Assembly: GCA_029287195.1 (NCBI GenBank)
Contig: JARFRN010000068.1
Coordinates: 1 to 38,947 of the forward strand
Reading direction: 5' to 3'
Origin: Acidimicrobiia bacterium
GTDB lineage: Bacteria; Actinomycetota; Acidimicrobiia; Spongiisociales; UBA5794
DNA: 38,947 nucleotides
The stretch's first letter is position 1. Each line of letters starts with the position of its first letter. The notes below the pieces were generated by a model. That model saw nothing but the letters and a program-made list of their open reading frames with translations. It had not been told where the DNA came from and searched no databases. The position numbers were made by a program, and so were the translations under genes. Of this stretch, positions 25,748 to 32,988 are shown piece after piece.

Positions 25748-26397
25748 TGTTTGTCGCGGTTTACCCACCGGAACCGACGCAGCCTCTCATCGCAGCCCTG
25801 CTCGCTGCGGGGTACCAGCCGGTGCCGGTTGCGGACTTGGGTGCCTTGGAGTCACGCGTGCCCGACGGTGGGTGGACCGCCGCCGTGGTCGAGGTCACCT
25901 CGGATCTCGGAAGCTCGCTGATGATGTCGGCCAAGATGACAGAAGAGTATGGGCTGCCCGTGCTGCTCCTGATAGACCGCACCATGACGGCCGACATCGT
26001 GGGAGAGACCGGTTTTGCCGACTTCGTGTTGTCACCGGTCGATCGTACCGAGCTGCGGGTTCGCCTGGGCAGGCTCCATACGACTTCTCCGTTGGTCGCC
26101 GATGATGACATCATTCGGTTCCGCGACCTGCAGCTCAACACCGCAACCTATCAAGCAACCGTCGGCGGCGAACCGCGCGACCTCACCTTCATGGAATACG
26201 AGTTGCTGCGCTTCCTCGTCGAGAACCCGGGGAGGGTGTGGAGTCGCGACCAGATCCTCTCCAAGGTGTGGGGATACGACTACTTCGGTGGCTCCCGGAC
26301 GGTCGATGTTCATGTGCGGCGGTTGCGGGCCAAGCTGGGTGAGGAGCGCTCCTCATGGATCACGACGGTGCGGAGCGTGGGATACCGTTTCGGTTGA
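25747..26397 (+). CDS. glnR: GlnR-like orphan response regulator
   Basis: A 216-aa OmpR-family regulator. The C-terminal winged helix (about 120-216) is very like actinobacterial GlnR: DLTFMEYELLRFLVENPGRV, SKVWGYDYFGGSRTVDVHVR and RRLRAKLG, with the ending TVRSVGYRFG. The receiver domain is degenerate: the strand that should end in the phosphorylated Asp reads AAVVEVTSD, giving Glu49, and the acidic pocket is missing. This fits GlnR, which has no partner kinase. It overlaps the glnA stop, so GS and its likely regulator are made together, and a matching operator lies upstream of glnA. Being a paralogue of the main GlnR is possible. Confidence 0.85.
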   Translation: MFVAVYPPEPTQPLIAALLAAGYQPVPVADLGALESRVPDGGWTAAVVEVTSDLGSSLMMSAKMTEEYGLPVLLLIDRTMTADIVGETGFADFVLSPVDRTELRVRLGRLHTTSPLVADDDIIRFRDLQLNTATYQATVGGEPRDLTFMEYELLRFLVENPGRVWSRDQILSKVWGYDYFGGSRTVDVHVRRLRAKLGEERSSWITTVRSVGYRFG

Positions 26398-26456
26398 TTG
26401 TTCCCCGGGTCGCTCTCGCCCGGGTAGGGTCTGTTCAATTGAGCGTGGGAGCGACA

Positions 26457-27065
26457 ATGATCTATCCGGTCGATGTGACTGTTGAGTACGGCAACGGGGA
26501 ACGCAGCCGCGGATTAGCGGTGGCTGGGATCCTGGCTCCGATCAAGATGCTGCTGGCCCTGCCGCACTTCTTCGTGCTGGCGTTGGTCCAATTCGGGGCA
26601 TTCATCGCCGGCTACTTCGGCTTCTGGGTCATCGCATTCACCGGGAAGCTCTCTCCGGGCATCGCCCGCTTCGTCCACAATTCGCTGGGCTGGAACGTGC
26701 GAATTACTGCCTGGTTCGGCAGTCTGCGCGACGAGTACCCGGCATTCGCGCTGGAGCAGCCCGAGTACCAGGCGCGGGTTGTCATCACCGAACCTACGTT
26801 GGAGCGCAGCCGCGGACTTGCCGTGGCCGGCATCATCTGGTTCTTGAAGGGCCTGCTACTGATCCCCCATGTCATCGTCCTGTACTTCGTCGGCATCGCG
26901 GCCGCCATCGCCGGCTACATCGCCTACTGGGTAATTGCGATCACTGGGGTGTATCCGGACGGGATCTTCAACTTCGTCGTCGGCGCGCTGCGCTGGTCAA
27001 CCCGCACTAGTGCCTGGCTCCTCAGCCTCACCGACGAATACCCGCCGTTTGCGCTGCGCGCGTAA
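26457..27065 (+). CDS. DUF4389 membrane protein, duplicated domain
   Basis: A 202-aa membrane protein made of two DUF4389-like halves. Each begins with ERSRGLAVAGI, continues through two hydrophobic helices (PIKMLLALPHFFVLALVQFGAFIAGYF; FLKGLLLIPHVIVLYFVGIAAAIAGYI) and WVIAxTG, and closes with Trp-rich amphipathic text ending DEYPAFALE / DEYPPFALRA. The repeat shows an internal duplication. No function is known to me. ATG 26457 follows GGGAGCG. It lies 60 nt after glnR on the same strand and could be the last gene of that transcript. Confidence 0.8.
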   Translation: MIYPVDVTVEYGNGERSRGLAVAGILAPIKMLLALPHFFVLALVQFGAFIAGYFGFWVIAFTGKLSPGIARFVHNSLGWNVRITAWFGSLRDEYPAFALEQPEYQARVVITEPTLERSRGLAVAGIIWFLKGLLLIPHVIVLYFVGIAAAIAGYIAYWVIAITGVYPDGIFNFVVGALRWSTRTSAWLLSLTDEYPPFALRA

Positions 27066-27092
27066 CCCCGTAGCAGCTCGAGATCGACGAAC

Positions 27093-27165
27093 AAACCCGA
27101 GGGGCTGTGGCGTCCCTGCGCGGAGCATGTTCCGGTCTCGGACGCCAACACCCGAGATGGGGTTG
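27093..27165 (+). repeat. Direct repeat, left copy
   Basis: 73 bp beginning AAACCCGAGGGGCTGTGGCG. It matches the copy at 29166-29236 apart from a few substitutions and a short indel. It contains GGCGTC...GACGCC pairing arms and a terminal imperfect hairpin (ACCC...GGGGT). It lies just upstream of the promoter of the LeuRS-like gene. Confidence 0.85.
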
Positions 27166-27190
27166 TCTATCCAAAACCGACCTCGTTCTG

Positions 27191-27196
27191 TAGTGT
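27191..27196 (+). promoter_or_regulatory. Candidate extended -10 for the LeuRS-like gene
   Basis: TGTAGTGT gives an extended -10 (TAGTGT at 27191-27196). Transcription would start about 7 nt later, at or next to the ATG at 27204, making a leaderless leader peptide. The -35 match is weak. Confidence 0.4.
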
Positions 27197-27203
27197 GTCG
27201 AAC

Positions 27204-27236
27204 ATGAAGCCACAGACTCGACTTCAGCTCGAGTAG
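27204..27236 (+). CDS. Putative leader peptide of the LeuRS-like gene
   Basis: ATG-AAG-CCA-CAG-ACT-CGA-CTT-CAG-CTC-GAG-TAG encodes MKPQTRLQLE. Two of the last four codons are Leu (CTT, CTC). The stop codon touches the first hairpin arm, the geometry of ribosome-mediated attenuation. With only two Leu codons the case is suggestive, not firm. Confidence 0.4.
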   Translation: MKPQTRLQLE

Positions 27237-27297
27237 GCGCAGCCGGCAAATCGTCTGCGCCCAACCTCCCATGCCTGCGCTGGGAGGTTTTCTGTTT
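27237..27297 (+). promoter_or_regulatory. Attenuator-like leader with terminator hairpin
   Basis: First hairpin GCGCAG (27237-27242) with CTGCGC (27255-27260). Second is a terminator: AACCTCCCA (27263-27271) with TGGGAGGTT (27281-27289) followed by TTCTGTTT. The terminator loop carries a second CTGCGC (27275-27280) that could capture GCGCAG instead, so alternative folds exist. The LeuRS-like start is 52 nt downstream. Confidence 0.6.
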
Positions 27298-27348
27298 CAC
27301 GAAAGGAGAAGCGATGCACAGTCGCACACGAAGGGAGGGCCCGCTCTC

Positions 27349-29166
27349 ATGGCAACTCCCTACCCCGCACACGTTATCGAGGCCCACTGGCGGAAACGCT
27401 GGGAAGAAGCGGAGCTAGGCCGGGTCGACCTCGACTCGGTCGACCCGGCTGACATCTTCTGCAACCTGGTCGAGTTCCCCTATCCATCCGCCGAGGGCCT
27501 GCACGTCGGTCACGTCTTTCGCTACGTGGGCGTCGATGCGTTCGGTCGCTACCAAAGGATGCGCGGGCGTGCCGTGTTCCAGCCGATCGGCTTCGATTCC
27601 TTCGGCATCCACACGGAGAACTACGCGCTGCGGATGGGCGAGCACCCCGCGGCGCTAACGGCGCAAACGACAGCTCGATATCGCGAACAGCTCTCGCGCA
27701 TCGGAGCTGCCTGGGACTGGTCCCGCGAGGTCAACACCAGCCAACCCGACTACTACCGCTGGACCCAATGGATTCTGGTCCGGCTGTTCGAGGCCGGCTT
27801 GCTCTACCAGGAGGAGGCTCCGGTGATCTGGTGCCCTTCTTGTCTGACTGTGCTGGCGCGGGAACAGACCGAGAACGACGGCACGACGTGCGAGCGTTGC
27901 GACTCCCCCGTCACGAAGCGGGTCATGAATCAGTGGTTCCTGCGGATCACGGAGTATGCCGATCGGCTGCTGGACGGTCTCGATGAGCTCGACTGGCCGG
28001 AGCGATCGAAGGAGCTGCAACGCCAATGGATCGGAAGATCGGACAGCGGCTACCGATTGCACGACTGGCTCATCTCGCGGCAGCGGTACTGGGGCCCGCC
28101 CATCCCGATCATCCATTGCCCGGACTGCGGTGCTGTACCGGTCCCGGATTCGGAACTGCCGGTTCAACTGCCGGTGCTCGACGACTTCCGGCCGTCCGGC
28201 GATTCCCCACTGAGCCGGGTCTCGGAGTGGGTCGACACCGCATGCCCCGCTTGCGGCATTCCTGCCAGGCGGGAAACCGACGTCAGTGACACGTTCGTCG
28301 ACTCTGCCTGGTACTTCCTGCGGTACCCGTCGACCGAGTTCACGGACCGCCCGTGGGACCCGGAACGAACCGCAAAGGTGCTGCCGGTCGATTTCTACGG
28401 CGGGGGATCCGAGCATGTGCAGCGGCACCATCTCTATGCTCGATTCCTGACCATGGCAATGCATGATCTGGGCCTGGTTCCATTCGAGGAGCCGGTACCC
28501 CGGATTCGGCTCGGAGGCATGATCGTCCTGGCCGGGGCGAAGATGTCGAAGAGCCGGGGCAACGTGATCTCACCCGACACGTATATCGCCGAACATGGTT
28601 CCGATGTGCTGCGGTGTGCGCTGATGTTCTCTGCCCCGTGGGGCAGGGGCGGCGAGTTCTCCGATCGCAGCATCGCCGGTATTGAGCGATTTCTCACGAA
28701 GTGCTGGCGAACAGTTGAGCAAACGGATGATGGTGATGGCGGCGACATGGCTGCGGTGGTCCAATCGGTCACCGAGGCCATTGAGCGGTTCTCATTCAAT
28801 GTCGGGCTGGCCCGGCTCATGGAGTTTGCGGGTTGGGCGAGGTCCGGCGAGGCCAAGAGCGTGCTGGTTCGATTGCTGGCCCCATTCGCTCCTCATCTGG
28901 CCGAAGAGCTCTGGGAACGCCTCGGCGGACCCTTCTCCGTCCACACTCAGCCCTGGCCCGAGCTTCCCGAATCTCCCGCCGGGCCGGCCGAGGTCGAGAT
29001 CGTCGTCCAGGTGGACGGGCGCCGGCGCGGCGTGGTCGCGGTCCCCGCGGCGGCGGGCAAGGGCGAGGTCGTGGCTGTTGCCCGGCAACAGATCGCAGCG
29101 GTTCCGCCCACCCCCGAGCGCGTGGTCTACGTGCCTGGGCGCGTGGTCAACTTCGTGTCGGCGTGA
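27349..29166 (+). CDS. leuS: Leucyl-tRNA synthetase-like class I enzyme lacking the CP1 editing domain
   Basis: 605 aa, against about 800-860 for canonical LeuRS. The catalytic Rossmann halves are present: LHVGHV (HIGH motif, 51-56), zinc knuckle CPSC...CERC (162-184) and GAKMSKSRGN (KMSKS, 397-405), plus the anticodon and C-terminal domains (NVGLARLMEF, VYVPGRVVNFV). The CP1 editing domain, about 190 residues in E. coli, is gone: QWIGRSDS (227-233) runs directly into GYRLHDWLISRQRYWG (234-249). The leucine-specific insertion is also absent. Pocket segments differ from canonical LeuRS (GFDSFGIHTENYA for GWDAFGLPAEN; GGSEHVQRHHLY for GGIEHAIMHLLY), so amino-acid specificity may differ. ATG 27349 follows GGGAGG. 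Confidence 0.85.
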   Translation: MATPYPAHVIEAHWRKRWEEAELGRVDLDSVDPADIFCNLVEFPYPSAEGLHVGHVFRYVGVDAFGRYQRMRGRAVFQPIGFDSFGIHTENYALRMGEHPAALTAQTTARYREQLSRIGAAWDWSREVNTSQPDYYRWTQWILVRLFEAGLLYQEEAPVIWCPSCLTVLAREQTENDGTTCERCDSPVTKRVMNQWFLRITEYADRLLDGLDELDWPERSKELQRQWIGRSDSGYRLHDWLISRQRYWGPPIPIIHCPDCGAVPVPDSELPVQLPVLDDFRPSGDSPLSRVSEWVDTACPACGIPARRETDVSDTFVDSAWYFLRYPSTEFTDRPWDPERTAKVLPVDFYGGGSEHVQRHHLYARFLTMAMHDLGLVPFEEPVPRIRLGGMIVLAGAKMSKSRGNVISPDTYIAEHGSDVLRCALMFSAPWGRGGEFSDRSIAGIERFLTKCWRTVEQTDDGDGGDMAAVVQSVTEAIERFSFNVGLARLMEFAGWARSGEAKSVLVRLLAPFAPHLAEELWERLGGPFSVHTQPWPELPESPAGPAEVEIVVQVDGRRRGVVAVPAAAGKGEVVAVARQQIAAVPPTPERVVYVPGRVVNFVSA

Positions 29167-29236
29167 AACCCGAGGGGCTGTGGCGTCGCTGCGCGGAGTA
29201 TGTTCCGGTCTCGGACGCCCAACCCGAGACGGGTTG
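29166..29236 (+). repeat. Direct repeat, right copy
   Basis: 71 bp starting at the last base of the LeuRS-like stop codon, near-identical to 27093-27165. Its end forms a perfect AACCCG-AGA-CGGGTT hairpin, which could also terminate transcription. It ends 5 nt before the stop of the convergent aldehyde dehydrogenase. Confidence 0.85.
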
Positions 29237-29241
29237 CCGTT

Positions 29242-30756
29242 CTAGCCGAACTCGATCCCCTGCGCCAGCGGCAGGTCGTCACTCCAGTTGATGGTGACCG
29301 TCTGCCGGCGCATGTAAGCCTTCCACGCATCGGAGCCGGATTCACGACCGCCGCCGGTTTCCTTCTCGCCGCCGAAGGCCCCGCCGATCTCTGCACCTGA
29401 GGTGCCGATGTTGACATTGGCGATCCCGCAGTCGGAGCCTTCGTGCGACAGGAAGCGCTCTGCCGACTTCAATGAGTCGGTGAAGATCGCCGACGAAAGT
29501 CCCTGCGTGACGCCGTTGTTGATCTTGATCGCCTCCGCCAACTCGTCGAACTCGATGAGATAGAGGATCGGTGCAAAGGTCTCCACACCAAGTATCTCGG
29601 CATCGGCCGGCATCTTGATGATGGTCGGCTCGACGAAGAACCCGTCGCGATCGAGCACGTTGCCCCCGTAGAGGACATCACCGCCCTGCTCTTGCGCGAT
29701 GCCGACCGCGGCCGCAAACGTATCGACTGCAGCCTGATTGATCAGCGGCCCCATCAATACGCCGTCCTCGAGCGGGTCGCCGATCGGCACCGAGGCGTAG
29801 GCTTCAGTGAGTCGCTTGGCGATCAGATCCGAGATACCCCGCTGGATGATGAGCCGGCGCAAAGTCGTGCAGCGCTGCCCGGCGGTTCCCACTGCGGCGA
29901 ACAGCGCACCACGAGTAACCAGATCCGGGTCGGCATCGTCCATGACGATGATGGCGTTGTTGCCGCCCAGTTCGAGCAGCGAGCGGCCCAGCCGCTTGGC
30001 CACTGCGGTGCCCACCTTCTCCCCCATACCGCAGGAACCGGTTGCCGAGATCAGCGGCACCCGACCGTCGTTGATCATGGTGTCGCCGACGGTCGCCCCG
30101 GACCCGATCACCAGGTTGAACACTCCCTCGAAGCCGCTACCGGCCATTACCTCATGGACGATATTCGTCACCGCCACCGCGGTCAGCGGTGTTGAGCTCG
30201 ATGGCTTCCAGATCATCGTGTCACCACACACCGCCGCAATGAACGCGTTCCAGCTCCAGACGGCGGTCGGGAAGTTGAAGGAGGTGATGACCCCGACGGG
30301 ACCCAGCGGATGCCACTGCTCATACATCCGATGGCGGGGGCGCTCCGACCCCATCGTGAGCCCATACAGCTGACGGGAGAGCCCAACGGCGAAGTCGGCG
30401 ACGTCGATCATCTCCTGGACCTCGCCGTCTCCCTCTGCCTTGATCTTGCCCATCTCGTATGCGACCAGGGAACCCAATGGATCCTTGTAGTCCCGCAGCG
30501 CGTTGGCCAGCCGCCGCACGTAGCCACCCCGCTCCGGTGCGGGCACCATGCGCCACTCTTCGAAGACCTCCATGGAGTTGGCAACGACCGCCTCGTACTC
30601 TCCGACTGTGGCTTGCTGCACCGAGGCGATCGGTTGCTCGGTAGCCGGGTCGATGCTGGTCAGCAATGCCCCGGTGGTCGGGATCCATCCGGCCGCATAG
30701 GCACCGGCGTTAGGTTCCTCCAGAACAAGTGCGCGCAAAATCTGATCACGGTTCAC
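29242..30756 (-). CDS. Aldehyde dehydrogenase, antiquitin (ALDH7) type
   Basis: A 504-aa NAD-dependent aldehyde dehydrogenase. Catalytic residues are Cys296 (GTAGQRCTTLRRL) and Glu262 (LLELGGNN), with the cofactor-binding NFPTAVWSWN at about 161. The ending IGGAFGGEKETGGGRESGSD followed by WKAYMRRQTVTINWS and LPLAQGIEF is characteristic of the ALDH7/antiquitin group. These oxidise alpha-aminoadipic semialdehyde (piperideine-6-carboxylate) in lysine breakdown. The GTG start has AGGAGG 7 nt upstream. The neighbouring glutamate dehydrogenase could recycle the amino group. A 65-nt gap separates the two minus-strand genes. Confidence 0.88.
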   Translation of the reverse strand: MNRDQILRALVLEEPNAGAYAAGWIPTTGALLTSIDPATEQPIASVQQATVGEYEAVVANSMEVFEEWRMVPAPERGGYVRRLANALRDYKDPLGSLVAYEMGKIKAEGDGEVQEMIDVADFAVGLSRQLYGLTMGSERPRHRMYEQWHPLGPVGVITSFNFPTAVWSWNAFIAAVCGDTMIWKPSSSTPLTAVAVTNIVHEVMAGSGFEGVFNLVIGSGATVGDTMINDGRVPLISATGSCGMGEKVGTAVAKRLGRSLLELGGNNAIIVMDDADPDLVTRGALFAAVGTAGQRCTTLRRLIIQRGISDLIAKRLTEAYASVPIGDPLEDGVLMGPLINQAAVDTFAAAVGIAQEQGGDVLYGGNVLDRDGFFVEPTIIKMPADAEILGVETFAPILYLIEFDELAEAIKINNGVTQGLSSAIFTDSLKSAERFLSHEGSDCGIANVNIGTSGAEIGGAFGGEKETGGGRESGSDAWKAYMRRQTVTINWSDDLPLAQGIEFG

Positions 30757-30820
30757 GATCGACCTCCTCGAGCGGTTGTTGCCGTGGGCCCAACGCTACT
30801 AGTGGAAGGGCAGCAGATAA

Positions 30821-32176
30821 CTACGGCCACACCCCCCTTTGCAGCGCGGCGGTGCGGCAGCGCTGGATCGCAACAACTTGAGCTGCGGTACGCAGGTCGG
30901 GCTTCGGTATCGGCTCATCTGAGCCGGTCGCGTTGGTCCATGCCTCCTGATATGACTCCAGGCCCTCGGCCAATGACGCCCGCCTCGTGATAACCACCTC
31001 GGTGGAACGCCTCATCTTCTTGCGCAACTTCTCGACTACGTCGGCGTCGTCCCATTGCTGGTTTTCGATGTTCTGGGCCCATTCGAAATAGGAGACGACC
31101 ACTCCGCCGGCATTAGCCAGGATGTCGGGGATCAGTTTGATACCCCGGTCGGCGAGGATGTCATCCGCGGCCGGCGTCGTCGGACCGTTGGCCGCTTCCA
31201 CTACCAAGCGGGTGTCGATGCGCCCGGCGTTGCGACTCGTGATCTGATTCTCGATAGCAGCCGGTATCAAGATGTCACAGGGGATTTCGAGCACACCCTT
31301 TGAGGGCACCGCCTCGGCCCCCGGGTAACCCACAACAGTTCCGCTCTCATCCTTGAAACGCCCGGCGTCCCTCACATTGAGTCCTGCCGGATCGTGGATC
31401 CCGCCGCGCGAGTCGGAGACCGCGACTATCAGTGCCCCCGCATCGCGGAAAAGCTGTGCCGCATGCCGCCCGGCGCTCCCAAAGCCCTGGATCACGACCC
31501 GAAGCCCGTCGAGAGAGTCGATCCCGGCCAAGCCACCGATCGCCAGGAAGTGCTCTGTCACGTAGAAGGCACCCCGGGCAGTAGCTCCGTCGCGCGCGGC
31601 CAGACCCCCGAGTTCTACGGGCTTCCCGGTGACCACCGGCAGGTTGGCGGCACCAGGGTGCATCATCGAGTAGGTGTCGTACATCCAGGCCATCGTCTGC
31701 GCGTTCGTATAGAGATCTGGCGCGGGAATGTCGGTGTGCGGCCCGATGGTGTCGCCGAGCGAGGCAGTGAACCGACGAGTGAGCCGCTCCTGCTCACCGA
31801 TCGACAGTCGGTGGGTGTCACAAACAATCCCGCCCTTCGCCCCTCCAAACGGGACATCGACGAGGGCGCATTTCCAGCTCATCCATGCCGCCAGCGCTTT
31901 CACTTCATCGACACCGGCATCTGGATGGAATCGCACCCCTCCCTTCCCGGGACCACGAATCGCTGAGTGGAGTACCCGGTAGCCGCGGAACATGTGGACG
32001 AACCCGTCGTCTAGCAGAACCGGGAGTGTGACTTCCATGATGTGCTCGGGCTCGAACAGCCACTCGGCGATACCTCGCCAGCCGTGCAGATTGTCGGCAA
32101 AAGGAACCGCTCGGTCGAACTGTTGCCGGGTGATGTGATGCAGATTGAGATCTTCGGTCACTCCGGTGGTCGCCAT
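30821..32176 (-). CDS. gdhA: Glutamate dehydrogenase (Glu/Leu/Phe/Val family)
   Basis: A 451-aa amino-acid dehydrogenase that interconverts glutamate and 2-oxoglutarate plus ammonia. The three conserved lysines are K78 (GPGKGGVRFHP), K102 (AAWMSWKCAL) and K114 (PFGGAKGGI), with spacing 24 and 12 as in hexameric GDHs. The dinucleotide motif is VIQGFGSAGRHAAQL, and AAIENQITSRNAG and DILANAGGVVVSYFEW follow. ATG 32176 has AAGG 8 nt upstream; an ATG five codons earlier (32191) is possible. A small hairpin CCCGC-AGAAG-GCGGG (32220-32234) lies in its leader. Leucine dehydrogenase is less likely given the length. Confidence 0.88.
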   Translation of the reverse strand: MATTGVTEDLNLHHITRQQFDRAVPFADNLHGWRGIAEWLFEPEHIMEVTLPVLLDDGFVHMFRGYRVLHSAIRGPGKGGVRFHPDAGVDEVKALAAWMSWKCALVDVPFGGAKGGIVCDTHRLSIGEQERLTRRFTASLGDTIGPHTDIPAPDLYTNAQTMAWMYDTYSMMHPGAANLPVVTGKPVELGGLAARDGATARGAFYVTEHFLAIGGLAGIDSLDGLRVVIQGFGSAGRHAAQLFRDAGALIVAVSDSRGGIHDPAGLNVRDAGRFKDESGTVVGYPGAEAVPSKGVLEIPCDILIPAAIENQITSRNAGRIDTRLVVEAANGPTTPAADDILADRGIKLIPDILANAGGVVVSYFEWAQNIENQQWDDADVVEKLRKKMRRSTEVVITRRASLAEGLESYQEAWTNATGSDEPIPKPDLRTAAQVVAIQRCRTAALQRGVWP

Positions 32177-32282
32177 ATCTTGACCTTCCATGAGACCTGT
32201 CAGCCTTCCTCCAACCTAACCCGCAGAAGGCGGGCTGGGGAAGAGAGCATGTGTTGCAGCATGCCGGGTGCACGTCCTGCCG

Positions 32283-32554
32283 TCAGGTACCGATCACGGT
32301 CTTCTGGCCGACTAACTCACACATTCCGAGGCCGGCCGGCGTGACCAGAGCCCGCGTTTGATGCCGCCAGATGGCAGTCCGGGTTCCAAGCACCAAATGT
32401 GCCGACGACACACGCTCCCGCTTCGATGCGCTCGAAGCCAATACGCTCACCACGATGGGTCTCGGGTGTGCGCGTCGCCCGTGATCAGGGCGCCGGTCAC
32501 CGAGTCCACCGATTCCACTGTGTCGAGCCATGAGCCCCCGCTGCCACCAATCAC
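32283..32554 (-). pseudogene. Frameshifted small ORF between ridA and gdh
   Basis: This fills the 392-nt gap upstream of gdh. Coding-like text on the minus strand changes frame twice: VIGGSGGSWLDTVESVDSV...DAHTRDPSW (GTG 32554 to TGA 32447), then HRGERIGFERIEAGACVVGT with FGAWNPDCHLAA, then RALVTPAGLGMCELVGQK ending at TGA 32283. Each part has GC-rich third positions. The intact product would be about 90 aa; I do not recognise it. The 99-aa line in the ORF track covers only the last part correctly. Confidence 0.4.
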
Positions 32555-32568
32555 CGTGCCGTTCCCTG

Positions 32569-32949
32569 CTAGCGAGCCGCAATCACCTCGATCTCGACCT
32601 GAACACCCAGTGGCAACGCGGCCACTTCGACCGTGGAGCGGGCGGGTTTGGCGTCTCCGACGTACTCGCCGTAGGCCTCGTTCACCACCGGGAAGTCGGC
32701 CATGTCCGCCAGGAAGATCGTGGTCTTGACGATATCGGCGAATCCGAGGCCCAGGTCGGCAAGGATGTTGCCGATGTTCCTCATGGTCTGATGGGTCTCC
32801 GCTTCGACACCGCCCGCCACCAGACTTCCCGCTGCGACATCCATCCCCACCTGGCCCGAGACGAAAACGAACCCGTTGGCCTCGGTGGCGACAGAGTAGG
32901 GACCAACCGGGGCCGGCGCGCTGGGAACGTCGAGAATCTTCTTGGGCAT
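32569..32949 (-). CDS. ridA: RidA family enamine/imine deaminase
   Basis: A 126-aa YjgF/YER057c/UK114 protein. It has the N-terminal PAPVGPYSVATEANGFVFVSGQ, the central TMRNIGNILADLGLGFADIV and the active Arg in PARSTVEVAALPLGVQVEIE. RidA hydrolyses reactive 2-aminoacrylate-type enamines released by PLP enzymes, which suits a neighbourhood rich in PLP and amino-acid enzymes. The length is normal. The ATG at 32949 is preceded by GGAGG on the minus strand. It appears to be a single gene, with the DUF3592 gene 39 nt upstream on the same strand. Confidence 0.92.
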   Translation of the reverse strand: MPKKILDVPSAPAPVGPYSVATEANGFVFVSGQVGMDVAAGSLVAGGVEAETHQTMRNIGNILADLGLGFADIVKTTIFLADMADFPVVNEAYGEYVGDAKPARSTVEVAALPLGVQVEIEVIAAR

Positions 32950-32988
32950 TGATACCTCCGCTGATGATGCGCTGTCAGGCTACCCGGC

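Noticed and set aside
27066-27348. T-box riboswitch upstream of the LeuRS-like gene
   Set aside because: The conserved T-box AGGGTGGAACCGCG motif and specifier architecture are absent. A leader peptide plus terminator explains the region better.
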